Below, piece after piece: positions 28,215 through 37,262 of a stretch of DNA of 64,000 nucleotides. The translations under genes and the position numbers were made by a program. The notes below the pieces were generated by a model that was given only the letters and a program-made list of their open reading frames with translations, was not told where the DNA came from and did not search any database. The DNA comes from Phytoactinopolyspora limicola (lineage in GTDB: Bacteria; Actinomycetota; Actinomycetes; Jiangellales; Jiangellaceae), in the NCBI RefSeq assembly GCF_011320225.1, contig NZ_JAAOEN010000005.1:99515-163514 (forward strand), in the 5' to 3' direction. Within the stretch, counting starts at the first letter, position 1; each line of letters starts with the position of its first letter.

Positions 28215-28436
28215 ATGGCGACCAAGACTCAGGAAGCCGAGGCCCTCCTCACTCCTGCCGAGGTGGCGGCTATGTTCCGGGTTGACCCTAAGACGGTCAC
28301 ACGGTGGGCGAAGGCGGGTAAGCTCGAGTCGATCCGTACCCTCGGAGGACATCGACGCTACCGCGAGTCTGAGGTTCGCACCCTACTGAGCGGCCAGGTT
28401 CCGGGTCAGCGCAGTGAGGTAGACCTCAGTCTCTAG
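28215..28436 (+). CDS. bldC: BldC, MerR-like developmental regulator
   Basis: BldC is a small winged-helix DNA-binding protein that controls the timing of differentiation in streptomycetes; related genera also carry it. The 73-residue product contains the almost invariant core LLTPAEVAAMFRVDPKTVTR followed by WAKAGKLESIRTLGGHRRYR. It lacks the MerR dimerisation helix, as BldC does. The ATG at 28215 follows GGAAGGAAAG. A strong terminator is found 30 bases after the stop. Confidence 0.95.
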   Translation: MATKTQEAEALLTPAEVAAMFRVDPKTVTRWAKAGKLESIRTLGGHRRYRESEVRTLLSGQVPGQRSEVDLSL

Positions 28437-28465
28437 GGGTGAGCAGACAACTCTGAAAGACACAT

Positions 28466-28501
28466 AGCCCTGGCCGGTGTCCCTCGCCGGCCAGGGCTTT
28501 T
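28466..28501 (+). terminator. Rho-independent terminator of bldC
   Basis: AGCCCTGGCCGG (28466-28477) and CCGGCCAGGGCT (28487-28498) are perfect 12-base arms with a 9-base loop, followed by TTT. Confidence 0.85.
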
Positions 28502-28567
28502 CGTCTGCTCGGGAGGGGTGGCGCCATAGTGTGTGGCCGCCCTCGGATGCGCCGTCACCCCCCGTTG

Positions 28568-29012
28568 TGCACCTGATCTCCGTTTTGACGCCTGATCGTT
28601 TTCACCGGGGTGATCAGGTGTGCTGATGGCGGGTGTCGGCGCCGTGTGGTGCACCTGATCGCCTCCACGATGCGGACATCCGACGATCAGATGCTTACTT
28701 GACGCCGATGGCTTGTGGCCGTGCATCTGATCGGCGGCGGGGCTGGGCGATCCTGACCGGTCCGGTGAGCCAGGGAACCGTGGCGGTGATGGTTATACGA
28801 CGTCACTGTCGTTGTGGGTGTTGGCGGGGTCGACGCCGAGGGTGTGGTGATCAGATGCATCAACTAGCCGATGAGCGGTGTTGATGCATCTGATCGTCGG
28901 ACGTCCGCATCGTGGAGGCGATCAGGTGCAGAACGGTCGCCATAATCGCGACGTCTGCGCACCTGATCACCCCGGTGAAAACGATCAGGCGTCAAAACGG
29001 AGATCAGGTGCA
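28568..29012. repeat. structured repeat element A (twelve-motif multi-arm inverted repeat)
   Basis: This 445-base non-coding element contains twelve copies of a TGCA(C/T)CTGATC-like motif, six in each orientation, in the order CCGCGCGCGCGG (C = CTGATC form, G = GATCAG form). The ends 28568-28620 and 28960-29012 are a perfect 53-bp inverted repeat. A second nested pair, 28650-28694 and 28886-28930, matches at 44 of 45 bases, and TGCATCTGATC at 28722-28732 pairs with 28849-28859. Alternatively four local hairpins form, of 9, 11, 16 and 10 bp. No transposase or open frame is inside. The recD2 start lies 28 bases beyond the right end. Element B at 41133 has the same layout. Confidence 0.9.
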
Positions 29013-29039
29013 TACCTGCGGGGGCGGTGAGGGGTCACA

Positions 29040-31430
29040 ATGAGGAGCGTGATCCGTCCCGCCGGTGAGCCCGATCCTCCCGTGCAGCGGCCTGGTGTGC
29101 CTGGCCGTGGCGGCGGCCCCGGTCGTCTCGGCGCCGGGCGCAGCCCAGCGGAACCAGGGCGTCCAATGCAGGAACGCCATGCCAGTGCGGTAGACGGCGC
29201 TGCTGCGGGAGGGCCTCCGAGTGCGCCGGACCGTCCGCCGGGTGTGCAACTCGACGCGGTTCTAGAACGCTTCACCTACGCCAACGATGATACCGGCTAC
29301 ACCGTGGCTCGGGCCAGCACCGAACGTAGCGGAGACAACCTGATCACCGTCGTCGGCGCGCTGCTCGGCGCCCAACCCGGCGAATCGCTACGGATGACCG
29401 GACGGTGGACTTCTCACCCGCAGTATGGCCGGCAGTTCGAGGTGTGGAACTACACGACCGTCCTTCCTGCCACGGTTCAAGGCATCCAGCGCTACCTGGG
29501 TTCAGGCTTGATCAAAGGAATCGGCCCGGTGATGGCCGAACGGATCGTCGGACACTTCGGCCTGGACACCCTCGACGTCATCGAGTCCACCCCGGAGCGG
29601 CTAGGCGAGGTCGACGGTCTCGGCCCTAAACGCACGAAGCTGATCACCGCGGCGTGGGAGGAACAGAAGGCGATCAAGGAGGTCATGCTCTTCCTGCAGA
29701 GTGTCGGTGTGACCACGTCGATCTCGGTACGTATCTATCGGCAGTACGGTGACGCATCGATCTCCGTGGTCAAGGACGATCCATACCGGCTGGCCGCCGA
29801 CGTGTGGGGCATCGGATTCAAGACCGCCGACACCATTGCCAAAGCCGTCGGGATCCCACACGACGCGCCGCAACGGATCCGGGCTGGACTCCAGTACACG
29901 TTGAGCGAGGCGGCCGATGCCGGCCACTGCTACCTACCTGAGCACGCACTCCTGGTGGCCGCGGAGAAGATTCTTACGGTGCCCGCCGGCCAGCTCATGC
30001 CGGTGCTGGCCGACCTCGTCGCCGATGAGGGCGTGGTTCGAGAGGAGTTGCCTAGCGGCGAGGGCGACCACATCGCCGCGGTCTATCTCGTGCCCTTCCA
30101 TCGGGCGGAGCAGGCGCTCGCCCATGGCCTTCGCACACTCCTGGTGGCTCCCGCGGACCGGCTCGCCGCATTCGGTTCGGTGGATTGGGGCAAAGCCTTT
30201 GCGTGGTTGGCCGGGCGGACGGGGGTCGAACTGGCCACCGAGCAGGTAGCTGCGGTGAAGCTGGCGTTGACGGAGAAGGTGGCGGTACTCACCGGCGGGC
30301 CGGGGTGCGGTAAGAGCTTCACCGTGCGCTCGATCGTGGAGCTGGCTCGGGCCAAGCGGGCGAAGATCACCCTCGTGGCTCCGACGGGGCGGGCGGCGAA
30401 GAGGCTGTCCGAGTTGGTCGGTCACGAGGCGGCCACCATCCACCGGCTGCTACAGCTTCGCCCTGGGGGTGATGCGGCCTTCGACCGCGACAACCCACTC
30501 GACGCCGACCTAGTGGTGGTCGACGAGACGTCGATGGTCGATACGCTGCTGGCCAATCGCCTGGTCAAGGCGGTCGCCCCAGGAGCGCATCTGTTGCTGG
30601 TCGGCGACGTCGACCAGTTGCCCAGCGTCGGCGCCGGGGAGGTGCTGCGCGACGTGCTCGCGGCCGAGTCGATCCCACGCGTCCGCCTCACCCAGGTGTT
30701 TCGTCAAGCGCAGCAGTCCGGTGTGGTCGCCAACGCGCACCGGATCAATGCGGGCCAAAGTCCGGAGCTCACCGGTCTGGACGACTTCTTCTGGTTCGGC
30801 TGCGAGGACACCGAGCAGGCCGCCGATCTGCTCGTGGACGTCGTCACGCGTCGGATACCGCGCCGGTTCGGCCTCGATCCGCGCCGTGACGTCCAGGTCC
30901 TGGCGCCGATGCACAGAGGTGCGGCCGGAGCGGGTGCCTTGAACGAGCGCCTTCAGCAGGAGTTGACGCCCGCGCGTGATGGCGCACCGGAACGGCGGCA
31001 CGGCGGGCGGGTGTTCCGTGTCGGCGACAAGGTCACGCAGATCCGCAACAACTACGACAAAGGTGCGGCCGGTGTGTTCAACGGCACGGTGGGTGTCGTC
31101 ACCGCCATTTCGGTCGAGCAGCAGGTGCTGACGGTGCGTACCGACGAAGACGAGGACGTCGATTACGACTTCGCCGAACTCGATGAGCTTCAGCATGCCT
31201 ATGCCATGACTATCCATCGTTCCCAGGGCAGTGAGTACCCCGCCGTGGTGATCCCGTTGACCACCAGTGCGTGGGTGATGTTGCAACGCAACCTCCTGTA
31301 TACGGCGGTCACCCGCGCTGCGCGGCTCGTGGTGCTGGTTGGATCTCGGAGGGCGCTGGCGGTTGCGGTGCGTACCGTCGGTGCTGGCCGCCGGCATACC
31401 GGCCTTACCTATCGGCTTGAGTCGGCTTGA
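29040..31430 (+). CDS. recD2: RecD2-like ATP-dependent DNA helicase
   Basis: This superfamily 1B 5'-3' helicase acts in DNA repair independently of RecBC. It has up to 796 residues. After a Pro/Gly-rich tail come an OB-like amino-terminal domain, helix-hairpin-helix-like repeats (YLGSGLIKGIGPVMAERIV, LGEVDGLGPKRT), Walker A GGPGCGKS (419-426), Walker B VVDETSMVD, and motif VI YTAVTRAARLVVLVG. ATG 29040 has a GAGGGG Shine-Dalgarno; ATG 29166 would remove the low-complexity start. The gene begins immediately after repeat element A, so its promoter is inside or beyond that element. Confidence 0.93.
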   Translation: MRSVIRPAGEPDPPVQRPGVPGRGGGPGRLGAGRSPAEPGRPMQERHASAVDGAAAGGPPSAPDRPPGVQLDAVLERFTYANDDTGYTVARASTERSGDNLITVVGALLGAQPGESLRMTGRWTSHPQYGRQFEVWNYTTVLPATVQGIQRYLGSGLIKGIGPVMAERIVGHFGLDTLDVIESTPERLGEVDGLGPKRTKLITAAWEEQKAIKEVMLFLQSVGVTTSISVRIYRQYGDASISVVKDDPYRLAADVWGIGFKTADTIAKAVGIPHDAPQRIRAGLQYTLSEAADAGHCYLPEHALLVAAEKILTVPAGQLMPVLADLVADEGVVREELPSGEGDHIAAVYLVPFHRAEQALAHGLRTLLVAPADRLAAFGSVDWGKAFAWLAGRTGVELATEQVAAVKLALTEKVAVLTGGPGCGKSFTVRSIVELARAKRAKITLVAPTGRAAKRLSELVGHEAATIHRLLQLRPGGDAAFDRDNPLDADLVVVDETSMVDTLLANRLVKAVAPGAHLLLVGDVDQLPSVGAGEVLRDVLAAESIPRVRLTQVFRQAQQSGVVANAHRINAGQSPELTGLDDFFWFGCEDTEQAADLLVDVVTRRIPRRFGLDPRRDVQVLAPMHRGAAGAGALNERLQQELTPARDGAPERRHGGRVFRVGDKVTQIRNNYDKGAAGVFNGTVGVVTAISVEQQVLTVRTDEDEDVDYDFAELDELQHAYAMTIHRSQGSEYPAVVIPLTTSAWVMLQRNLLYTAVTRAARLVVLVGSRRALAVAVRTVGAGRRHTGLTYRLESA

Positions 31431-31451
31431 ATCGGCTGGCGTCGCGACGCT

Positions 31452-31503
31452 GCGCACCGGCTCCGCCCGTCGTGTGACGTGGTGGCGGGCGGAACCGGCG
31501 CGC
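31452..31503. terminator. bidirectional stem-loop between recD2 and the PTS operon
   Basis: The 18-base arms 31452-31469 and 31486-31503 match at 16 positions and lie between two convergent genes. Core arms are CCGCCCG and CGGGCGG. It is suited to stop transcription from both sides. Confidence 0.6.
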
Positions 31504-31560
31504 TCGTGACCCCCGTCGGTGAGTCCGTTTGACGTCGCTGACAGTCTCGGAAGAGCGACA

Positions 31561-33051
31561 CTAGTTGGCTGCTGCCTCGGCTCTCTGCGTTTCGAGTTGA
31601 GCTTTCTGTTCCTCCAGCCAGGCATCCCGCTTGGCACCCGGCACCCAGCCGCGGTTGACCACCCGGATCTGGAAGATCGACGCGCCGATCACGAGCGCCA
31701 GGCCGATCACCACGCTGAGAATGACACCGACGGCTGTGCTGCCCAGCAGCCCGCTGCCGATGAGAATGCCGAACCAGCCGAAGTCGGTGTCGCCGAACGT
31801 GCTGTTTTCCACCCCGAGTTCACCGAGGACGAGCAGCAGTCCCGCCGGCAGGAAGGTGATGAGGACGCCGTTGACGAATCCACCGATGGCAGCGCCGATG
31901 CGCCCGCCGGTGGCGTTGCCGTACACGCCGGCGCCTCCCCCGGTGAAGAAGTGCGGCACCATGCCGGGCAGGATGAGCGCCAAACCGAACACTGGACCGG
32001 CCCACGCGGCTAGCAGGGCGAGGCTGGCCAGGCCGCCGAGGAACGACGCGAGGAATCCGATGAGCACTGCGTTCGGCGCGAACGGGAACACGATCGGGAT
32101 GTCGAGCGCTGGCTTGGCTCCGGGCACTACCTTGGCCGCGATGCCTTGGAAGGCTGGCACCAGCTCGCCCAGAATGGTGCGGACGCCGTAGAGGATGATC
32201 GCCACCCCGACGCCGAACTGCAGCGCCTGGGCAAAGGCATCCATGATGAACGCGCCGCGGTCGGCCGACCCAAGGATGCTCAGGGCTTCCTCCGTGGGGA
32301 GCGAGATCAGCCCCCAGATGGCGAACGCGAAGTAGATCAGCACCATTGACAGTGCGGTGGCCACCATGGAGTCACGGAGGAAACTCAGACTCTTCGGAAA
32401 GTTGATCTCTTCGGTCGACTTGCTGCGTTGCCCGACGGCCTGGCCCGAGGCGCCGGCGGCGATGTAGCCGAGTGTGCTGAAGTGGCCGATGGCGATGGTG
32501 TCGTCGCCGGTGATCTTCTTGGTCCAGGGATGCGCCAGAGCGGGCATGACCACCATGATCACTCCGAGTAGCATCGCCCCGATGACGACGACGAGCCAGT
32601 TGAGGTCTTCGCCGAATCCGACCGTGAGTACCACCGACAGCAGCAACGCCATGAACACCATGTGATGGCCGGTCAGGAAGATGTACTTGAGTGGCGTGAA
32701 CCGGGCCAGCAGGAGCATCACCGCGAAGCCGAGCACGAGCACGTAGGCACTCGTGGTCCCGTACTGCTCGGACGCGATGGCGGTGATCACCTCGTTGGTG
32801 GGAATGACCCCTTGGGCGCCTGTGACGGCGAGGATCAGGTCACCGAGCGGAGTTAGTGAGGCGACGACGACGCCGGCCCCGGCGCCGAGAATGAGGAAGC
32901 CGAGGGTGGCCTTCAGGCCCCCTCCGATCACCTGGCCAACCGAACGGCGTAGAGCGATCAGGCCGATGGCGGTGATGATGCCGATCAGGTAGGCCGGCAC
33001 GTTGAGGATGTGCTGGCCGATGAAGTCGAGGATCTCTGCAGGCCACTCCAT
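31561..33051 (-). CDS. PTS ascorbate-type transporter, EIIC component
   Basis: This 496-residue membrane protein is a UlaA/SgaT-like EIIC, the sugar channel of an L-ascorbate-family phosphotransferase system. About ten or eleven hydrophobic helices are visible, with family stretches such as FLTGHHMVFMA, AIGHFSTLGYIAAG, and VPHFFTGGGAGVYGNATGG. It is the last gene of the IIA-IIB-IIC operon. Ascorbate itself is only one possibility: no UlaD/E/F/G catabolic genes are present here, but a transketolase is divergently encoded, so the imported compound is likely to end as a pentose phosphate. Confidence 0.88.
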   Translation of the reverse strand: MEWPAEILDFIGQHILNVPAYLIGIITAIGLIALRRSVGQVIGGGLKATLGFLILGAGAGVVVASLTPLGDLILAVTGAQGVIPTNEVITAIASEQYGTTSAYVLVLGFAVMLLLARFTPLKYIFLTGHHMVFMALLLSVVLTVGFGEDLNWLVVVIGAMLLGVIMVVMPALAHPWTKKITGDDTIAIGHFSTLGYIAAGASGQAVGQRSKSTEEINFPKSLSFLRDSMVATALSMVLIYFAFAIWGLISLPTEEALSILGSADRGAFIMDAFAQALQFGVGVAIILYGVRTILGELVPAFQGIAAKVVPGAKPALDIPIVFPFAPNAVLIGFLASFLGGLASLALLAAWAGPVFGLALILPGMVPHFFTGGGAGVYGNATGGRIGAAIGGFVNGVLITFLPAGLLLVLGELGVENSTFGDTDFGWFGILIGSGLLGSTAVGVILSVVIGLALVIGASIFQIRVVNRGWVPGAKRDAWLEEQKAQLETQRAEAAAN

Positions 33052-33096
33052 CGTGGGCCCTCCTGTTCTCGAACGGTCGGCGGGAGCTGGGGCGGG

Positions 33097-33369
33097 TTAC
33101 TCGACGGCGCTCTGGATCTTCTGGGTGATCTCGGCCACGTCGAAGAAGTTGTCGATCACGATGACCTTGGCGGGAACGTCGCCGATCTCGGTGGCGAGTT
33201 CGGCCGACGTCAGGACAACCTGGGCGGTGCGGGCTGCACCACGGGCAACGCCGATGTCTGCCGCCTCCACGTCAGCGTCGATGCCGAGGGAGCGCAGCGC
33301 TTTCTCGGCGTTCATCTTCAGAAGGACCGACGTTCCGATCCCCATGCCACACACGGCGACGATCTTCAT
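33097..33369 (-). CDS. PTS EIIB component (ascorbate/lactose-type)
   Basis: This 90-residue cytosolic subunit passes phosphate from EIIA to the sugar. The phospho-acceptor is Cys7 in IVAVCGMGIGTS, at the end of the first strand as in SgaB/UlaB. GGAAGGAAG precedes the ATG. It lies between the IIA and IIC genes on one transcript. Confidence 0.9.
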   Translation of the reverse strand: MKIVAVCGMGIGTSVLLKMNAEKALRSLGIDADVEAADIGVARGAARTAQVVLTSAELATEIGDVPAKVIVIDNFFDVAEITQKIQSAVE

Positions 33370-33424
33370 TGGGCTTCCTTCCTCGTTTGCGGGGCGGACG
33401 ATTCGTTTGACTGGTGAAGGCCGG

Positions 33425-33919
33425 CTAGCTGGTGGCGGCGAACTCGGTAAGAAGACGGCGGACTTCGTGCTCGTCGGTTGCGGCAATGAGCTGCCGGACC
33501 CGTTCCGGGTCGACCAACACGCTGGCCAGCTCGGCCATGACCGCCAGGTGTCCTTGATGGTCCGTAGCCGCGAGTCCGATGACGAGGGAGACCGGGTCGT
33601 TGGCCGTGTGCCCGAATTCGACCGGCGCACTCAGACCTACCCAGCTGAGCCCGGTACGGAGGACGGCCGGCGACGGTCGGGCGTGGGCGAGTGCGACACC
33701 GGGCGCCACCACCATGTACGGGCCGTGTTGCAGGACGACGTCGATCATCTCGTGCGTGTAGCGGTTGGTGGCGACGCCGCCGGCCACGAGTCCGTCCCCC
33801 GCGAGTGTCACCGCTTCCCGCCAGTCGGCCGCAGCTGCCTGCGTCACGATCGACGAAAGCTCGTCGGCGAGGTTCACTGCCACGGTGTCAGCTCCTAGAT
33901 ACTCATCACTTTGGCTCAC
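33425..33919 (-). CDS. PTS EIIA component (mannitol/fructose type 2)
   Basis: This 164-residue subunit accepts phosphate from HPr. The active-site histidine is His79 in GVALAHARP. It is the first gene of the PTS operon. Its GTG start lies inside a palindrome, CACTTTGGC to GCCAAAGTG, which is likely the operator of the adjacent ROK-family regulator gene. Confidence 0.9.
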   Translation of the reverse strand: MSQSDEYLGADTVAVNLADELSSIVTQAAAADWREAVTLAGDGLVAGGVATNRYTHEMIDVVLQHGPYMVVAPGVALAHARPSPAVLRTGLSWVGLSAPVEFGHTANDPVSLVIGLAATDHQGHLAVMAELASVLVDPERVRQLIAATDEHEVRRLLTEFAATS

Positions 33920-33934
33920 TTATGTGCCAAAGTG
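33907..33934. promoter_or_regulatory. palindromic operator at the PTS operon start
   Basis: CACTTTGGC (33907-33915) and GCCAAAGTG (33926-33934) are perfect 9-base inverted arms separated by 10 bases. The site covers the EIIA start codon, so binding would block expression directly. The CACTTT/AAAGTG half-sites resemble those at 35193-35218. Confidence 0.6.
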
Positions 33935-33971
33935 TTGCCGTATCCTACCGGGCTGTGACCGTTGTCACCAG

Positions 33972-35123
33972 TCAGCGCTTGGAGCGGGTCAGGTGGCTGA
34001 TCCGGTCTGGCTCGAAGAGTGCGTCCTGGGCGATGAGAGAGGCGCCGATGACGCCGGCTTTGCCGCCAAGGCGCGCGGGTTCAACCACCAGGCCGGTGCG
34101 GGCGAAGTCCGGCACGCCGCCGAGGATGGCTGCGCGAACCTCGGACAGGAACGGCCGGTCCGCCTCGGCCAGGTTGCCGCCCACCACGACGGCCTCGGGG
34201 TTGAGCATGGCGACGATGCCGACGATGGCGTCGCCAATGGTCCGGCCGGCTGTGGCGAGCAGGTGGAGCGCGTCGGTATTCCCGCTGGCCGCGAGAGACA
34301 CTATGTCGGCGCTGGTACGGATCCGATGTCCCTTGGCGACGAGAGCGCGGCGGATCATCGCCCCACTGGCCTCGGCTTCCAGAGTCCGTGGTTCGCCCGC
34401 GGTGCGTAGTGGATGGCTGAGATCGCCCGCGCCGCCGCGGGAGCCACGGTAGATGCGCCCGTCGAGAACCAGTGCGCAGCTGACGCCAAGGCCGACTTTG
34501 AGGATGACGAGGTCGTGGTATTCGGGCCAGCCGAGCCGAGACTCCGCGACGGCCATGATGTTGACATCGCGATCCATCGCGCACACGACGGGGAAGTGGT
34601 GTTTAACCAGGTCGGGGAGGGCAAGGCCCTGCCATCGTTCGTCGGGCTGAGGTGCGGCGAGGCGACCGGTCAGGGCGTCGACCGGTCCAGGGACACCAAC
34701 ACCGACGCCGTGGATGTCGGCCCTACGGCGGCCGATCTTGGCGAGCATGTAGTCCACAACCTGGGGTGCCCATTCGAAGATCTCCGTTGGGCCGTCCTGG
34801 AAGCCGATGTCGGCTTCGTCTTCGATGAGGACGGTGGACGCGAGGTCGGTGAGGCCGAGTCTGGTGTGGGAGCGGCCGATATCGAAGCTGAGCAGCAGGC
34901 CCGCGTCTTTGTTGACGACGAACTCCTCCGGCGGGCGTCCGCCGCGGGAATCGAGCTGGCCGGCGCTGACGATGATCGACGCGTCGAGCAGTTCGTCGAG
35001 TCGGCGGGCGAGGGTGATGCGTGACCAGCCGAGGTGCTCGATGAGGTCGGTGCGGGTGCGAGCGCGACCGGTACGGATCAGGTCGAGCACGACGCCGGAG
35101 CCAGTCGCCAGGACACGCGCCAT
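33972..35123 (-). CDS. ROK-family transcriptional regulator
   Basis: This 383-residue protein has an amino-terminal winged helix (TDLIEHLGWSRITLARRLDELL) and a carboxy-terminal ROK sugar-kinase-like domain (LSFDIGRSHTRLGL, VGVGVPGPVD). The usual ROK zinc motif CxCGxxGCxE is missing: the region reads GDLSHPLRTAGEPRTLEAEAS with no cysteine. It therefore senses its ligand without the standard zinc site. It lies between the PTS operon and the transketolase gene, both of which have ACTTT-type palindromes at their starts. It probably represses both until the sugar phosphate appears. Confidence 0.85.
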   Translation of the reverse strand: MARVLATGSGVVLDLIRTGRARTRTDLIEHLGWSRITLARRLDELLDASIIVSAGQLDSRGGRPPEEFVVNKDAGLLLSFDIGRSHTRLGLTDLASTVLIEDEADIGFQDGPTEIFEWAPQVVDYMLAKIGRRRADIHGVGVGVPGPVDALTGRLAAPQPDERWQGLALPDLVKHHFPVVCAMDRDVNIMAVAESRLGWPEYHDLVILKVGLGVSCALVLDGRIYRGSRGGAGDLSHPLRTAGEPRTLEAEASGAMIRRALVAKGHRIRTSADIVSLAASGNTDALHLLATAGRTIGDAIVGIVAMLNPEAVVVGGNLAEADRPFLSEVRAAILGGVPDFARTGLVVEPARLGGKAGVIGASLIAQDALFEPDRISHLTRSKR

Positions 35124-35192
35124 ACCAAGATCCTCCGCTAGTGGCCGGGTGCTCCGCCGCCATGGTACGCGGTGCGCACACCCTAGGCGTTG

Positions 35193-35218
35193 ACTTTTGT
35201 ATATCTATATATAAAAGT
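35193..35218. promoter_or_regulatory. AT-rich palindromic operator at the transketolase promoter
   Basis: ACTTTTGTATAT (35193-35204) and ATATATAAAAGT (35207-35218) pair at 11 of 12 positions around a 2-base centre. The site ends 7 bases before the transketolase ATG, in an unusually AT-rich stretch for this genome. It is a good candidate for the ROK regulator. Confidence 0.6.
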
Positions 35219-35225
35219 GACGCAC

Positions 35226-37262
35226 ATGGGTACACGATTCCTGCCGGCGGTCGCGGATCCGGCGGAGGCCGAGGCGATCGCCGCGGCCATCGCGGTCCCG
35301 GCGCACGTCGTCCAGGCGAAGGGGCACGGACATGCGGGCACCGCGATGGCGCTCGCGCCGTTGGCTCACGTGCTCTTCCAGCGGGTACTCCGGCACAATC
35401 CAGCTGATCCGGAATGGGTGGCCCGTGATCGGATTGTCCTCTCCGCCGGGCACGCCAGCCTGCTCTTATACATGCAGCTCTATCTGACCGGCTATGGCCT
35501 CGAGCTGGGTGAGATCGCAGCCAGCCGGACTCTCGGCGCTCGCACGCCGGGGCATCCGGAGCTCTCCGTCACGCCGGGGGTTTCCATGTCCACCGGACCG
35601 TTGGGGCAGGGGGTGGCGTCGGCTGTCGGCATGGCGATGGCCGCGCGGCATGAAGCCGCCGTCTTCACGGCGGGCTCCGACCTTCTCGACCACACGATCT
35701 GGGCCCTGGCCGGTGATGGTTGTCTGCAGGAAGGTGTGTCGGGTGAGGCGTCGAGCCTGGCCGGCACGGTGGGTCTGGAAAACCTGGTGGTGATCTGGGA
35801 TGACAACCGCGTCACCATCGACGGCGGCACCGAAGAATCCATGACCGAAGACGTGCGCGCCCGTTACCGGTCCTACGGGTGGCGGGTGCTAGACCTCGAG
35901 AATCTTCACGACCTCGACCACATCGAACGGGTGCTTCGCCAGGCCGCCGAGCCCACCGGCGCGCCGACTCTGGTGGCCGTGCGCAGTGTCATCGGGTGGC
36001 CCGCCGAATCGGTTGCCGGTACACCGGCGGCACATGCCGGAGGGATCGGTGCTGACGAACTAGCGGCGGTGAAGGTTCAGCTCGGATTCGACCCGGACAC
36101 TGACCTCGACGGTCTGGTCACCGAACGTGCGTTGGCCTTCACCCGCCGGGCTCGAAGCCGAGGTGAGAGTGCGCAAGCTCGCTGGACCGACCACTATCGG
36201 AAGTGGGCCGATCACGATCCGGAGGCTGCCGCGGCATGGGCGATGTTCCGGCAGCCGTCCGTCGACACTCTCGTCCGGGCCGACCATGTGGACCCACCGC
36301 CACCGGGAACCCTCGTGGCCACGCGCAAGGCCAGCGGTGCGGTGATCAAGGCGCTGCACAACCAGCCGGTTCGGCAGCGCCGGCTTTGGGGCGGTTCGGC
36401 CGACCTAGCGGCCTCGACCAACGTCGCGGTAGACGGACAACGCTTCTCCGCCGCCGACCCAGCGGGTGAGTTCATCCGGTTCGGCATCCGCGAGCACGCG
36501 ATGGCGGCGATCCTCAACGGCATCGCGTTACACGGGCCGTGGCGGCCCTACGGCTCCACGTACTTGGCCTTCAGCGACTACATGAGGCCGGCGGTTCGCC
36601 TCGCCGCTTTGATGGAGTTGCCGGTGGTCTACGTCTTCACCCATGACTCGGTGGCAGTGGGGGAGGACGGTCCTACGCATCAGCCGGTGGAACAGATCGC
36701 CGGGTTGCGCACGGTACCCGGGCTCGACGTAGTGCGGCCCGCCGACGCCGTCGAGGTGAAAGCCGCCTGGAGACGGATCCTTGCCCAACCGGATCGGCCC
36801 ACGGCACTCGTCCTGTCACGGCAGGATGTGCCGGTACTGCCGCAGCGGAGCGACGTTGAAGACGGCGTGGCTCGGGGAGCCTACGTCGCCTGGTGTGAGG
36901 GTGATGGCCTCGACCTCGCGATCATCGCGACCGGTAGTGAGGTGCAGCTGGCGGTGGCGGCAGCTCAGCTACTGGCAGCGGAACAGGTAGCGGCACGGGT
37001 GGTATCGATGCCGTGTGTGGAATGGTTCCTCGACGCTGATCACGAGTATGTCGAATCGGTACTTCCGAAGGCGGTGACCGCGCGGGTCGCGGTTGAGGCC
37101 GGCCGGGGTGATGCCTGGTACCGCTGGACCGGAAGCGCGGGACAGGTGGTCAGTGTCGAGAGTTTCGGCGAGTCCGGTTCCGGTGCCGAGGTGATGCGGC
37201 GATGTGGTGTCCATCTGGACGCCGTGGTCGCCGCCGCCAGGGCCACGCTCAACGGTTGCTGA
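35226..37262 (+). CDS. transketolase (single-chain), linked to the PTS
   Basis: This thiamine diphosphate enzyme moves two-carbon units between sugar phosphates. From ATG 35226 it has 678 residues, the length of a full enzyme. The ThDP motif region is ALAGDGCLQEGVSGEASSLAG with VVIWDDNRVTIDG; SMSTGPLGQGVASAVG and the pyrimidine-domain FTHDSVAVGEDGPTHQP are conserved. The start was moved from an earlier in-frame ATG because that codon lies upstream of the operator-promoter site. A catabolic role with the adjacent PTS is inferred from position; the main pathway copy is probably elsewhere. Confidence 0.92.
   Translation: MGTRFLPAVADPAEAEAIAAAIAVPAHVVQAKGHGHAGTAMALAPLAHVLFQRVLRHNPADPEWVARDRIVLSAGHASLLLYMQLYLTGYGLELGEIAASRTLGARTPGHPELSVTPGVSMSTGPLGQGVASAVGMAMAARHEAAVFTAGSDLLDHTIWALAGDGCLQEGVSGEASSLAGTVGLENLVVIWDDNRVTIDGGTEESMTEDVRARYRSYGWRVLDLENLHDLDHIERVLRQAAEPTGAPTLVAVRSVIGWPAESVAGTPAAHAGGIGADELAAVKVQLGFDPDTDLDGLVTERALAFTRRARSRGESAQARWTDHYRKWADHDPEAAAAWAMFRQPSVDTLVRADHVDPPPPGTLVATRKASGAVIKALHNQPVRQRRLWGGSADLAASTNVAVDGQRFSAADPAGEFIRFGIREHAMAAILNGIALHGPWRPYGSTYLAFSDYMRPAVRLAALMELPVVYVFTHDSVAVGEDGPTHQPVEQIAGLRTVPGLDVVRPADAVEVKAAWRRILAQPDRPTALVLSRQDVPVLPQRSDVEDGVARGAYVAWCEGDGLDLAIIATGSEVQLAVAAAQLLAAEQVAARVVSMPCVEWFLDADHEYVESVLPKAVTARVAVEAGRGDAWYRWTGSAGQVVSVESFGESGSGAEVMRRCGVHLDAVVAAARATLNGC

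Noticed and set aside
28568-29012. Insertion sequence at element A
   Set aside because: Despite long terminal inverted repeats no transposase frame or target-site duplication is visible, so it is not an autonomous IS.
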